Source: Sva-07 sp963710625 (GTDB taxonomy: Bacteria; Actinomycetota; Acidimicrobiia; Acidimicrobiales; Ilumatobacteraceae). From it: a stretch of DNA of 64,000 nt. The notes beneath the pieces are model-generated. The model ran no database searches. It was not told the origin of the DNA and was given only the letters and a program-made list of their open reading frames with translations. Every line of letters starts with the position of its first letter. Within the stretch, counting starts at the first letter, position 1. Where the stretch lies: contig CAVQBG010000013.1 in assembly GCA_963710625.1 (NCBI GenBank), positions 1 to 64,000 on the forward strand, in the 5' to 3' direction. Below, one piece after another: positions 33,310 through 41,892 of the stretch. The position numbers and the translations under genes are program-made.

Positions 33310-34739
33310 CACGACACCCCCAGCGGACGGCCTTCGTCGTATCCGGCCGTGCTCTGCACACCGACCACGGCTCGCTCGTGGAACTTCTCGATCGAGTCGG
33401 CGCCGGCGTAGGTGCACGCCGAGCGCAGCCCGGCGACGATCTGATCGATGATGTCCTCGACGCTCGGACGCTCCGGGTCGAGGTACATCCGCGAGGTGCT
33501 GATGCCCTCCTCGAACAGCTCCTTTCGAGCCCGTTCGAAACCGTGGTCGCCCTGCGTGCGGTGCTTGACCGCCCGGTTCGATGCCATGCCGAAGCTCTCC
33601 TTGTAGAGCCGGCCGTCGGGATCGCGCAACGTGTCGGCGGCCGACTCGTGGGTGCCTGCCAACCAGGATCCCAACATCACGCTCGCGGCGCCACCCGCCA
33701 GCGCCAGCGCCACATCGCGTGGGAAGCGCACACCCCCGTCGGCCCAGACGTGACGGCCGAGCCGCCTGGCCTCCTCCGCGCACTCGAGCACCGCGGAGAA
33801 CTGGGGTCGTCCGACACCGGTCATCATCCGGGTGGTGCACATGGCGCCGGGCCCGACACCGACCTTCACGATGTCGGCTCCGGCCTCGATCAACTGGCGG
33901 GTGCCCTCCGCCGTGACGACGTTGCCTGCGATGATCGTGGCGTCCGGCAGTTCGGAACGCACCGCTTCGATCGCGTGGAGTGTCCTCGTCTGGTGGCCGT
34001 GTGCGGTGTCGATGACCAGGACGTCGACGCCGTGGCCGACCAACTCCTTGGCGCGAGCGGCAGGCTCACTGTTGATCCCGACGGCGACGCCGACCATCAG
34101 GCGGCCGTCGGCGTCGACGGCGGGGGTGTAGATCGTCGAGCGCAGCGCACCTTCTCGGGTGATCACGCCGAGCAGGCGTTCGTCGTCGCCGACCACGGGA
34201 GCGACCCGGAGCCGGTTGCGGCCGAGGTGATCGAAGGCGTCGGCAGGCTCGATGTCGGGGCTGAGGATGTGGAGGCTCGAACTCATCACGTTGCGCAGCT
34301 GCGTGAACCGGTCGAATCCGTCGCCGTCGCGCTCAGTGAACACGCCGACCGGGACGCCGTCGTCGACGACGACCACCGCCCCGTGCGCACGCTTGTGGAT
34401 CAGCGACAGCGCATCGGCGATCGTGGCATCGGGTGTCAGGGTGATCGGGGTCTCGAACACCGTGTGGCATCGCTTGACGTAGTCGATCACGGTGGCGACC
34501 ACGTCGACCGGGATGTCCTGCGGGAGGATCGCGATCCCACCCCGACGAGCGACGGTCTCGGCCATGCGGCGTCCGGCCACCGCGGTCATGTTCGACACGA
34601 CCAGTGGGATCGTCGTCCCGATGGCGTCCGGGGTGCGGAGGTCGACGTCCATGCGAGAACGCACGTCCGAGAGGCTCGGCACCATGAAGACGTCGCTGTA
34701 GGTGAGGTCGTGTCCCGGGTCGGGATGGAGCATGCGCAT
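33306..34739 (-). CDS. guaB1: GuaB1 family IMP dehydrogenase-related protein (GMP reductase type)
   Basis: 477 aa TIM-barrel enzyme with a CBS pair. The catalytic cysteine loop is GPGAMCTTRMMTGVG, and two CBS modules occupy roughly residues 95-210. Length and the N-terminus LHPDPGHDLTYSDVFMVP match the actinobacterial GuaB1 group; the mycobacterial member is reported to be a GMP reductase rather than an IMP dehydrogenase. ATG 34739 (or 34733) has a purine-rich GGGGAGAAGGA upstream and a leader of about 60 bases from TAGCCT. It leads guaB1-cmk-plsC, linking purine salvage with CMP phosphorylation. Confidence 0.93.
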   Translation of the reverse strand: MRMLHPDPGHDLTYSDVFMVPSLSDVRSRMDVDLRTPDAIGTTIPLVVSNMTAVAGRRMAETVARRGGIAILPQDIPVDVVATVIDYVKRCHTVFETPITLTPDATIADALSLIHKRAHGAVVVVDDGVPVGVFTERDGDGFDRFTQLRNVMSSSLHILSPDIEPADAFDHLGRNRLRVAPVVGDDERLLGVITREGALRSTIYTPAVDADGRLMVGVAVGINSEPAARAKELVGHGVDVLVIDTAHGHQTRTLHAIEAVRSELPDATIIAGNVVTAEGTRQLIEAGADIVKVGVGPGAMCTTRMMTGVGRPQFSAVLECAEEARRLGRHVWADGGVRFPRDVALALAGGAASVMLGSWLAGTHESAADTLRDPDGRLYKESFGMASNRAVKHRTQGDHGFERARKELFEEGISTSRMYLDPERPSVEDIIDQIVAGLRSACTYAGADSIEKFHERAVVGVQSTAGYDEGRPLGVSW

Positions 34740-34804
34740 GTGGTGGTTCGGTCCTTCTCCCCGTCGAAGCCCTCACCGGAGTCACCCACGGTGGAAGCGA
34801 CCAC

Positions 34805-34821
34805 AGGCTAGGCCGTAACCT
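34805..34821. promoter_or_regulatory. Back-to-back -10 hexamers: guaB1 and alpha/beta hydrolase
   Basis: TAGCCT (34810-34805, minus) would give guaB1 a leader of about 60 bases that contains a CACCG/CGGTG stem. TAACCT (34816-34821, plus) is nine bases before the hydrolase ATG. The elements are five bases apart. Confidence 0.5.
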
Positions 34822-34830
34822 TGCCCCTCC

Positions 34831-35535
34831 ATGACTGCAACCGCCTCACCCGTCGTCCTCGTCCACGGGTGGGGTGGATCGTTCGCATCGACCTGGCAAC
34901 GCAACGGATTCACCGCCCTGCTCGAAGATGCCGGAGTCGGGATCATCGGCGTCGACCTGCTCGGGCACGGGACCGCACCGAAGCCTCACGAACCCGAGGC
35001 CTACGCCGACCTGACCGCCCGCATCGTGGAGTCCCTGCCCGACGAACCGGTCGACGCCATCGGATTCTCACTCGGCGCCATGACGCTCCTGCGGCTGGCG
35101 ATCGACCATCCCGAGCGCTTTCAGCGGTTGGTGCTCGCCGGGATCGGTTCCAACATCTTCCAGCGCGACGAGGCCGGCACGCGTGCGATCGTCGCGGGCC
35201 TCGAGACGGTGGCCGGCGGCGGCGACCCATCGACCCTCGACAACACGGTGCGCCTGTTCACCCAGTACGCCGGCCAACCCGGCAACGACATCGCAGCGCT
35301 CACCGCCGTGATGAAGCGCCCGACCGACCCGATCACCCCCGAGGGCTGCGCACGGGTGACCTGTCCCGTCCTCGTCGTGGTCGGCGACAAGGACTTCGTG
35401 TACCCGGCCGACGAACTCGCTGCTGCCTTCCCGGACGGCCGGTGCGAGACCCTTCGCGGCGTCGACCACTTCGCCACGACCGAATCGTTCGGTTTCTTCG
35501 ACGCCGCCCTCGAGTTCCTCGACGCCGTCTGTTGA
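34831..35535 (+). CDS. Alpha/beta hydrolase
   Basis: 234 aa with VLVHGWGGS, the nucleophile elbow IGFSLGAMT, an acid in VVGDKDFVYP and His in GVDHFATTE, so all catalytic elements are present. ATG follows TAACCT by nine bases, leaderless. Its stop overlaps the TTG start of the Sua5 gene (TTGA). Substrate unknown. Confidence 0.9.
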   Translation: MTATASPVVLVHGWGGSFASTWQRNGFTALLEDAGVGIIGVDLLGHGTAPKPHEPEAYADLTARIVESLPDEPVDAIGFSLGAMTLLRLAIDHPERFQRLVLAGIGSNIFQRDEAGTRAIVAGLETVAGGGDPSTLDNTVRLFTQYAGQPGNDIAALTAVMKRPTDPITPEGCARVTCPVLVVVGDKDFVYPADELAAAFPDGRCETLRGVDHFATTESFGFFDAALEFLDAVC

Positions 35536-36461
35536 ACCACTCCTTGATCACGACCGACGTCGAACGGGCGGCCGACACGCTGCGGACCGGAGGCCTGGTC
35601 GCCGTACCGACCGAGACCGTGTACGGCCTCGCCGCTGACGCCACCGACCCCGGCGCACTGCGCCGGATCTTCGCGGTGAAGGGTCGGCCCGCCGACCATC
35701 CGCTGATCGTCCACCTCCGATCGGCCGAACAGCTCGACGAGTGGGCCGCCACCGTCCCACCGACCGCCCAGCGCCTCGTCGACGCCGCCTGGCCCGGGCC
35801 GCTGACCGTCATCCTGCCTCGCGGGCGACGCGTCCTCGACGAGGTGACGGGCGGTCGCGGCACCGTCGGCCTCCGCGTGCCCGCCCACCCGGTCGCGCAG
35901 GCGCTGCTCGACCGGTCCGGCCTCGCCTTCGCCGCGCCGTCGGCCAACCGCTTCGGTTCGGTCAGCCCGACGACAGCGCTGCACGTTCTCGACGAACTCG
36001 GGGCATTTCTCGATCCCGCTCGCGACGTCATCCTCGACGGCGGCGCGTCCACCATCGGTGTCGAGAGCACGATCGTCGACTGCGCTGTCGATCCGCCGCA
36101 GATCCTCCGTGCCGGCAGCGTCACGGAGGAGGAAGTGAGTCGTCTCCTCGACGGCGCGATCGCTCCTGCGGCCGGACCGAGCCGGGCGAGCGGGATGCTC
36201 GCCTCGCACTATGCGCCTCGCTGTTCGGTCCGCCTGGTCGACCACGCCGACGATGCGTACGCCTTGCGGGCCGGGACGCCACGGAGCGAGATCCTCGACC
36301 TCACCGACGACCTGGTCGTCTACGCCCACGAGCTCTACGCACGGTTGCGTGACGCCGACGCCCGCGGTGTCGCCACGGTGATCGCCGTGCTCCCGCCGGC
36401 GGAAGGACTCGGCCACGCGATCCGCGACCGCCTCACGAAGGCCGCCGCTCCGCGCCACTGA
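35532..36461 (+). CDS. L-threonylcarbamoyladenylate synthase, Sua5 type
   Basis: Makes threonylcarbamoyl-AMP for the t6A modification of tRNAs reading ANN codons. It is 309 aa. The TsaC/YrdC domain shows GLVAVPTETVYGL, KGRPADHPL and APSANRFG. The linker segment SGMLASHYAPR leads into the smaller Sua5-specific C-terminal domain. I place the start at TTG 35532, which overlaps the hydrolase stop (TTGA); TTG 35544 is an alternative. Confidence 0.92.
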   Translation: MNHSLITTDVERAADTLRTGGLVAVPTETVYGLAADATDPGALRRIFAVKGRPADHPLIVHLRSAEQLDEWAATVPPTAQRLVDAAWPGPLTVILPRGRRVLDEVTGGRGTVGLRVPAHPVAQALLDRSGLAFAAPSANRFGSVSPTTALHVLDELGAFLDPARDVILDGGASTIGVESTIVDCAVDPPQILRAGSVTEEEVSRLLDGAIAPAAGPSRASGMLASHYAPRCSVRLVDHADDAYALRAGTPRSEILDLTDDLVVYAHELYARLRDADARGVATVIAVLPPAEGLGHAIRDRLTKAAAPRH

Positions 36462-36497
36462 GGCCCCAGCTCGATGCCCGGCTGGGCAGCGAGGCGA

Positions 36498-37046
36498 TCA
36501 GTCCCAGTCGACCGCGTTGAGGCTCGCGATCCAGAGGTCACGCACGGCGATGATGTCCGGCGTCGGTGCGCCGTCGAAATCGGCGACGGTCAGGCTCACG
36601 GTCGACGCTCCGGCGTCGGGGACGACATCGAGCCTGCACCAACACCGGAGTGGGGCGTGGAGATGCACCTCGAGGCGATAAGGAGGATCGTCGTCGAGCA
36701 CCTCGCCGATCCACGACGCTGCGACCAGCAGGCCCTCGAACGTCTCGACGGGGAGCGCTTCGACCGTGAACGACGGGATGTCACGGGTCGCTCCCGACCA
36801 CGAGCCGTCGTCCGGCTCGGGCCGGCTCGGCGCCGGAGCAGCCGACTCGGCGAAGATCGCCGGCGCCACCTCCAGATGGCTCAACGCACGGTCTGCCGCC
36901 TCGTTGACGGCCTGCATCACTGCGGCATCGCCACCCTGATCGGGGTGATGCCGTCTCGCCAGCTCGCGGCGGGCCGAGCGGACCTCGATGGCGGTAGCGT
37001 TCGGCGCGAGACCGAGCACGGCGAATGCGTCGGCGGCGTCAGTCAC
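36498..37046 (-). CDS. J-domain-like protein with a uncharacterised C-terminal domain
   Basis: 182 aa. Residues 1-50 form a DnaJ-type J domain: AFAVLGLAPNAT, then helix II and the HPD motif in RRHHPDQGG. After a Pro/Ser-rich linker, the C-terminal half (FTVEALPVETFEGLLVAA to the end) matches nothing I know, so the client is unknown. The GTG start at 37046 overlaps the xylulokinase stop by eight bases, implying coupled translation with an apparently unrelated kinase. Confidence 0.75.
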   Translation of the reverse strand: MTDAADAFAVLGLAPNATAIEVRSARRELARRHHPDQGGDAAVMQAVNEAADRALSHLEVAPAIFAESAAPAPSRPEPDDGSWSGATRDIPSFTVEALPVETFEGLLVAASWIGEVLDDDPPYRLEVHLHAPLRCWCRLDVVPDAGASTVSLTVADFDGAPTPDIIAVRDLWIASLNAVDWD

Positions 37047-38475
37047 GGGTCGTTGCGTCACGGAGTTCGGCGTACCGGTCGCGCAGGTTCCCCGGGTCGA
37101 CGATCTCGTCGATCGGCGTTCCCGTGCCGAGCCCCCACCGCGCCTGCACGTTCTGGTGGTCGGTCCCCTCGACGGCGGCCGCGGCCTGGACGGCGGCACC
37201 GGTCGCCACCGCCTGTTCGACGTCGGCGAGGACCACGGCGACGTCGTCGAGCGACGAACGCAACAGCCCGGCGATCACCGCCCGAAGCGCCGACGAGCGG
37301 GCTCCGCCCCCGGTCAGCACCACACGTCCGCTCACCGGGGCGTGCCGGAGCAGCGCGTCCAGTGCATCGAGCAGCCCGCAGGCGACCCCGTCGACGGCGG
37401 CTCGGGCGAGTTGTTCGCGGGTGACGTCGCTGCGGATGCCGCTCAGGACGCCGGTCGCGTTCGGGCGGTTCGGTGTCCGTTCCCCGTCGAAGTAGGGCAG
37501 CAGGAGCGGACGCTCCCCGGTGGCAGCGAGCGCCAGCCGGTCGAACTCGTCGTGATCGACGCCGAGCAGCCGAGCCGTGGCGTCGAGAACCTTGGCCGCA
37601 TTCGAGGTGCACACGAGCGGGAGGAACCGGCCGGTCGCATCGGCGAATCCGGCGACGGCACCGCTGGGGTCGGCCGTCGGCGTCTCCGACACCGCGAAGG
37701 CGGTGCCGGAGGTCCCGATCGAGATCGCCGCATCGCCGCCGCGCAACCCCAGTCCCAGCGCCGCGCCCATGTTGTCGCCGGTGCCGGGCGCCACCGCGAG
37801 GCCGTTCCAGTGGCCGGCGATTTCGAGCGGGCCGAGCACGGCGGGCACCGCGTCGCTCCAGTCGCGGTCGGCGTCGATGATCGCGAGGATGTCCCATCGG
37901 TACTCACCGGAGGACGGCGACCAGTAGCCGGTGCCCGATGCATCGCCTCGATCGGTCGTGAAGGCACCGGTCATGCGGTGGGTCACGTAGTCGTGCGGGA
38001 GCATCACCCTGGCGAGACGCGCCCACTCGTCGGGGTGCGACCTGTGGAGCCACGACAGTTTGGTGGCCGTGAACGCCGCCACCGGCACACTGCCGACCGC
38101 GTCTGCCCATGCCTCAGCACCGTCGAGCCGTGTCAGCAACCACCCGGCGTCGGGAGCCGACTCGGTGTCGTTCCACAGCTTGGCCGCGTGCACGGGGCGG
38201 CCGGCGGCGTCGAGCGCGACCATCCCGTGTTGCTGGCCCGCCACGCTGACACCGACCACCGAGCCGGCCGGGGTTCCGGCCGGCAGTTGGGCGATCGCCT
38301 CGTCCCACGCCCGCTGGAACGCCTTCCACCAGCTCTCGGGATCCTGTTCGCTGCGCGGCGGCGTGACCGCCGGGTGGGCCGCACCGGCCGACGCGACGAT
38401 CCCACCGGTGTCGAGGTCGCGGATCTCGACCTTGGTGGACTGGGTGGAGGAGTCGACGCCGGCAACGAAGGGCAC
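37039..38475 (-). CDS. xylB: FGGY carbohydrate kinase, xylulokinase-like
   Basis: Phosphorylates a pentulose, most likely D-xylulose. It is 478 aa. GVDSSTQSTK binds phosphate, and VAGQQHGMV, WNDTES, GDASGTGYW and GTSGTAFAV match xylulokinases. The C-terminal VLTGGGARS adenine-binding loop is intact. GTG at 38475 is six bases after TAGCTT, leaderless. No xylose isomerase or sugar transporter lies nearby, so its exact sugar is uncertain. Confidence 0.88.
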   Translation of the reverse strand: MPFVAGVDSSTQSTKVEIRDLDTGGIVASAGAAHPAVTPPRSEQDPESWWKAFQRAWDEAIAQLPAGTPAGSVVGVSVAGQQHGMVALDAAGRPVHAAKLWNDTESAPDAGWLLTRLDGAEAWADAVGSVPVAAFTATKLSWLHRSHPDEWARLARVMLPHDYVTHRMTGAFTTDRGDASGTGYWSPSSGEYRWDILAIIDADRDWSDAVPAVLGPLEIAGHWNGLAVAPGTGDNMGAALGLGLRGGDAAISIGTSGTAFAVSETPTADPSGAVAGFADATGRFLPLVCTSNAAKVLDATARLLGVDHDEFDRLALAATGERPLLLPYFDGERTPNRPNATGVLSGIRSDVTREQLARAAVDGVACGLLDALDALLRHAPVSGRVVLTGGGARSSALRAVIAGLLRSSLDDVAVVLADVEQAVATGAAVQAAAAVEGTDHQNVQARWGLGTGTPIDEIVDPGNLRDRYAELRDATTRD

Positions 38476-38481
38476 GCCTGC

Positions 38482-38487
38482 AAGCTA
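38482..38487 (-). promoter_or_regulatory. Putative xylB -10 hexamer overlapping the nitroreductase stop
   Basis: TAGCTT, six bases before the xylB GTG; its first three bases are the TAG stop of the upstream nitroreductase gene. Confidence 0.5.
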
Positions 38488-39132
38488 GTCGTGAGTGTCG
38501 GCGATCCAGGTTGCGGCCCGACCCCACGCGTCGTCGTACACGATCTCGGCGACGGGCTTGCGCTTCAGCGACCCGTGGTGGCCCTCGGGTACGCCGAGCG
38601 TGATGCACGCCGACAGCGCAACGCTGTCGGGGATCTCGAGCAGCTCGCGGAGTTCGGCCTCGACGCCGAGGTGCCACATCGTGAGCGCCCCGCCGTACCC
38701 GAGTGCGCGGGCGGCCAGCAGCAGGTTCTGGCACGCCGGATAGATCGACGCACCCTCGTAGGGCGACGGCGATCGATAGCGGTCGAGGCAGGCGAGGATC
38801 ACGACCGGCGTGTGCTCGAACCGGTCGACGTAGCGCTGCATCGAGTCGGCGAAACGCGACGGCCGATAACCGTCGGTCTCCCGCTTGGCGTTCCAGCCGG
38901 CCCGGAACGCCTCACCGAGGATGGCCTTCGCAGCCACCGCCCGGTCGCCGTCGCGCAACACGAGGAACCGGAACGGCTGACGGTTGGAACCCGATGGGGC
39001 GCGACCGGCGTGCCAGAGGATCGCTGCGAGGTCGTCGTCGGGGACCGGCTCGTCGGTGTAGCGACGGATCGCCCGCGTGGTGGCGAGCCCCTCGAGCAGC
39101 GCGACTGCAGGAACGCCGCTGGGCTCGGTCAC
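38485..39132 (-). CDS. Nitroreductase family protein
   Basis: Flavin-dependent oxidoreductase fold, 215 aa. TTRAIRRYTDEPV and HAGRAPSGSNRQP bind FMN phosphate; ASIYPACQNLLLAARALGYG and LGVPEGHH are typical. The GTG start overlaps the enoyl-CoA hydratase stop (GTGA), so the pair is cotranscribed. The physiological substrate is unknown; a role in reducing an activated cofactor or enone is possible. Confidence 0.88.
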   Translation of the reverse strand: MTEPSGVPAVALLEGLATTRAIRRYTDEPVPDDDLAAILWHAGRAPSGSNRQPFRFLVLRDGDRAVAAKAILGEAFRAGWNAKRETDGYRPSRFADSMQRYVDRFEHTPVVILACLDRYRSPSPYEGASIYPACQNLLLAARALGYGGALTMWHLGVEAELRELLEIPDSVALSACITLGVPEGHHGSLKRKPVAEIVYDDAWGRAATWIADTHD

Positions 39133-40013
39133 CGTCCCTGGAATTCGGGATCGCGCTTCTCCATGAAGGCGGTGACGCCCTCGGTGAAGTCGTCGGTCCG
39201 CAGGAGCGGGAGCAGCTGGAGGAACACGTGGTGGACGTTCTGCTCGAACGTCTCGGTCTCGGCGGCCCGCATCATCCGCTTGATCGCCCGTACGGCCAGG
39301 GGTGCATTGGCGGCGATCGCGGTCGCCATCTCCTCGATGCGCTCGGCGAATTCCTCGGCCGGCACCACCTGGTTGACGAGACCGAGCTCGAATGCCTCGG
39401 CGGCGCTTAGCGTGCGCCCGGTGAACGCGATCTCGGCTGCCTTGGCATAGCCGACCATCCGCGGCAGCAGCCAGGTGCCGCCGCTCTCGGGCAGGATGCC
39501 GCGCTTCGCGAAGCCCGGATTGAGCTTGGCGTTCTCGGCGGCGATGCGGATGTCGCACCCGAGCGCGAGGTCGAGGCCGTAACCGGCCGCGCCGCCGTTG
39601 AGCGCACAGATCGTCGGCGTGTCGAGGTTGTGCAGGACGACGGGCGGTGCCGAACGCAGATCGAACTCACCGGTGAAGCCGGCGGTGTCACCGTCACCGC
39701 CGCCGAGGTTGCCGAGGCCACCCTTCGGGCCTGCCATCTGGGCCTGCAGGTCGAGACCGGCGCAGAACGCACGCCCCGAGCCCGTCAGGACGATGCAGCG
39801 GACGTCGGGATCGCGATCGGCACGCAGCAGGAGATCGCTGATCTGCTGCAGCATGATGCCGGAAATCGTGTTCATCCGTTCCGGAGCGTCGAGTGTCAGC
39901 GTCGCGACGTGCTCCACCACCTCGTAGCGGACCTCGTCGCGCCCCGTGTCGTGAAGGGTGTCATGAAGGGCGGCTGGTGTCGTTTCTGGCATCTGAGCTG
40001 CGGCATCGTTCAC
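39129..40013 (-). CDS. Enoyl-CoA hydratase/isomerase family protein
   Basis: Crotonase-fold protein, 294 aa. The oxyanion-hole segments are AFCAGLDLQ and NGGAAGYGLDLALGCD, and a catalytic Glu is present in GILPESGG, so hydratase activity is plausible. A short N-terminal extension precedes the fold. GTG 40013 is eight bases after TACGTT (leaderless), although an ATG seven codons downstream is also possible. It starts the ECH-nitroreductase unit and is divergent from livK. Confidence 0.9.
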   Translation of the reverse strand: MNDAAAQMPETTPAALHDTLHDTGRDEVRYEVVEHVATLTLDAPERMNTISGIMLQQISDLLLRADRDPDVRCIVLTGSGRAFCAGLDLQAQMAGPKGGLGNLGGGDGDTAGFTGEFDLRSAPPVVLHNLDTPTICALNGGAAGYGLDLALGCDIRIAAENAKLNPGFAKRGILPESGGTWLLPRMVGYAKAAEIAFTGRTLSAAEAFELGLVNQVVPAEEFAERIEEMATAIAANAPLAVRAIKRMMRAAETETFEQNVHHVFLQLLPLLRTDDFTEGVTAFMEKRDPEFQGR

Positions 40014-40021
40014 AGTCCCGA

Positions 40022-40061
40022 AACGTAGTGGCTTCCTTTCGGGCCCGACGACGCCTACACT
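40022..40061. promoter_or_regulatory. Divergent promoters: enoyl-CoA hydratase and livK
   Basis: TACGTT (40027-40022, minus) is eight bases before the hydratase GTG. TACACT (40056-40061, plus) would start livK RNA near 40068, leaving a leader of about 55 bases. No convincing -35 boxes are seen. Confidence 0.5.
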
Positions 40062-40076
40062 TTCCGCACCTTATGA

Positions 40077-40097
40077 GTACGGGCATCCCGCCCGTAC
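40077..40097 (+). promoter_or_regulatory. Perfect hairpin in the livK leader
   Basis: GTACGGGC (40077-40084) and GCCCGTAC (40090-40097) form an 8-bp stem with a five-base loop, at the predicted 5' end of the livK mRNA. Nine bases later comes the Shine-Dalgarno sequence GGGGGAG (40106-40112). It may stabilise an abundant mRNA or bind a regulator as palindromic DNA. Confidence 0.55.
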
Positions 40098-40122
40098 CCC
40101 AACAAGGGGGAGAAACCACAAC

Positions 40123-41535
40123 ATGCAGAAATCACGCGTGAAGCGCGTCGGTGCACTGCTGGTCGGGCTGACGCTCGTTGCCGCCGCCTGCGGCAGCGAC
40201 GACGACAGCTCGTCGAGCACCGAAGCACCGGCAGGTACCGACGCAGCGGTCGAGGAGACCACCGCCCCGGACACCACCGACGACATGACCGAGGAGACCA
40301 CCGCCCCGGACACCACCGACGACATGGCCGAAGACGACATGGCCGAGAGCGAGACCGTCCAGGCCGCCCCGACGTGCACCGGCGACAGCGACGGTGTCCT
40401 GACCATCGCGACCGTGCTCCCGGAGACCGGCAACCTGGCCTTCCTCGGCCCGCCCGAGTTCGCCGGTGCCGAACTGGCGATCCAGGAGATCAACGAAGCC
40501 GGCGGCGCACTCGGCGCCGACGTCGTCCTCGACCAGGGCGACTCCGGCGACACCTCGACCGACATCGCCAACCAGACCGTCGACCGTCAGCTCGCTGCCG
40601 GTGGTGACGCGTTCGTGGGCGCGGCGTCGTCCGGTGTGTCGTTCACGTTCATCGACAAGCTCGTCGAGAACTGCAAGATCCACTTCAGCCCGGCCAACAC
40701 CTCGCCGGACTTCACCGACTACGCCGACGACGGCCTGTACTTCCGTACCGCCCCGTCCGACGTGCTGCAGGGTCGCGTGCTCTCCGATCTCATGATCGAA
40801 GAGGGCGTCACCACGGCCAGCTTCATGGCGCTGCAGGACCCGTACGGTGAAGGTCTGCTCAAGTACTCGACCGAGCCGTTCGCGGATCAGGGCGGCGAGA
40901 TCGTGGACCAGTTCACGTACGACCCGCAGGCTGCCGAGTTCTCGGCCGAGGTCGACCGCGTCGTGTCGGGTGATCCCGAAGCGCTCGTGATCATCGGCTT
41001 CGAGGAGACCTCGAAGATCCTGACGTCGCTGTTCGAGGCGGGCTACACCCCCGCGGCGGGCAAGAAGATCTACCTGGTCGACGGCAACGTCGGCAACGCA
41101 CTCGGCGAGCAGCTGCCCGTCGGGTCGATGGAAGGCATCCGCGGCACCCTGCCTGCAGCCGAGATCACCGGTGACTTCCAGGATCGTCTCCTGGCCGTCG
41201 ACCCGGAGCTCATCGACTTCAGCTACGGCCCGGAGACCTACGACGCGGTGGTCATCGTGGCACTCGCTGCGCAGATCGCCGGCACCGATGATCCTGCAGC
41301 GATCGCTGCTCAGATCAACGGCGTCACCCGTGACGGCGAGAAGTGCACCACGTACGCAGATTGCGTGGCGCTGATCGAAGCCGGCACCGACATCGACTAC
41401 GACGGACCTTCGGGCCCGCAGACGTTCGGCCCCGAAGGCGAGCCGACCGAAGCGAGCTTCAAGATCCTGACCTACGATGCGAACAACCAGGTCGAGGCCG
41501 GCACCCCGACCGAGTTCCGCTTCGCCAAGATCTGA
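40123..41535 (+). CDS. livK: ABC transporter substrate-binding lipoprotein (branched-chain amino acid type)
   Basis: Periplasmic-binding-protein-like receptor, 470 aa, for amino acids or small amides. The signal ends in the lipobox VAAAC (Cys 23), followed by a flexible acidic Ser/Thr linker to about residue 85 containing a duplicated segment. The type I binding fold then runs ATVLPETGNLAFLGPP to the C-terminus. A strong Shine-Dalgarno sequence ten bases upstream and a structured leader set it apart from the leaderless genes and suggest high expression. It is convergent with livHMGF, its likely partner. The ligand is not determined. Confidence 0.92.
   Translation: MQKSRVKRVGALLVGLTLVAAACGSDDDSSSSTEAPAGTDAAVEETTAPDTTDDMTEETTAPDTTDDMAEDDMAESETVQAAPTCTGDSDGVLTIATVLPETGNLAFLGPPEFAGAELAIQEINEAGGALGADVVLDQGDSGDTSTDIANQTVDRQLAAGGDAFVGAASSGVSFTFIDKLVENCKIHFSPANTSPDFTDYADDGLYFRTAPSDVLQGRVLSDLMIEEGVTTASFMALQDPYGEGLLKYSTEPFADQGGEIVDQFTYDPQAAEFSAEVDRVVSGDPEALVIIGFEETSKILTSLFEAGYTPAAGKKIYLVDGNVGNALGEQLPVGSMEGIRGTLPAAEITGDFQDRLLAVDPELIDFSYGPETYDAVVIVALAAQIAGTDDPAAIAAQINGVTRDGEKCTTYADCVALIEAGTDIDYDGPSGPQTFGPEGEPTEASFKILTYDANNQVEAGTPTEFRFAKI
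40252..40326 (+). repeat. 36-bp exact duplication in the livK linker
   Basis: Copies at 40252-40287 and 40291-40326 are identical, with a 39-base period. They encode two EETTAPDTTDDM segments of the linker between lipid anchor and binding domain, so the linker length may vary by slippage. Confidence 0.85.
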
Positions 41536-41564
41536 TCACTCGGATCTGAACTGAACACCCCGTG

Positions 41565-41592
41565 ACGGGGGCCGCCTTCGGGCGGCCCCCGT
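41565..41592 (+). terminator. Intrinsic terminator after livK with a UUCG tetraloop
   Basis: A 12-bp perfect GC-rich stem (41565-41576 with 41581-41592) closes a UUCG loop and is followed by a short T run. It is 30 bases past the livK stop. The other strand lacks a T run, so it should act mainly on livK. Confidence 0.88.
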
Positions 41593-41606
41593 TTCGCGCC
41601 CCGACC

Positions 41607-41875
41607 TCAGTCGTTGACGAACTGCTGGACGACGTTGCGGCAGTCGGCTTCGTCGAGGAATGCCTGCTTGAACTCACGGCGTTCGAACCGGAAGATCTCG
41701 GGTTCCAGGGACGACACGACCTTCTCGACCGCGTTGAACCAGATGCCGACGACACCTTGGACCACGCCGTCGTGGAGTTGGTCGTTGCGTCCGTCGTCGA
41801 CGCCGAACACCCCGCCACGAGACCGGCGGTCGCGACCGCGGCCACCACCGCCGTTCGACGTCGAGGGCGGGCCAT
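41607..41875 (-). pseudogene. Small exported protein gene split between two frames, downstream of livF
   Basis: From ATG 41875, 17 bases after livF, 22 codons give a basic start and hydrophobic helix (RTAVVAAVATAGLVAG) like a signal peptide. From GTG 41810 a second frame, shifted by -1, gives 67 residues with strong protein character (VVGIWFNAVEKVV, EIFRFERREFKQAFLD, CRNVVQQFVND). The frames meet at a GGGG run, where one missing base, or a -1 ribosomal slip, would join them into an 89-residue product. The first frame can also be read further as a lipobox and Ser/Thr linker (LVAGCSASTTDATT), so the junction is uncertain. Sequencing error, recent mutation or programmed frameshift are all open. 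Confidence 0.55.
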
Positions 41876-41892
41876 CCGGGCGACCCCGGCGA

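Noticed and set aside
34740..34800. Purine riboswitch in the guaB1 leader
   Set aside because: Only one short CACCG/CGGTG stem is visible; no known aptamer core can be matched.
36988..39450. 820-codon plus-strand frame across the J-protein, xylB, nitroreductase and hydratase genes
   Set aside because: It spans four supported minus-strand genes and their junctions, so it cannot be a real single gene; Arg/Gly/His-rich composition.
40077..40097. Leader hairpin of livK as a riboswitch or attenuator
   Set aside because: A single 8-bp stem with no alternative pairing, conserved core or leader peptide; kept only as a simple hairpin or operator.
41459..41875. Full-length lipoprotein read in the first frame of the split gene (139 codons)
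   Set aside because: After about 40 codons it becomes Ser/Arg-rich out-of-frame sequence and runs through the livK terminator and into livK; only the start looks real.
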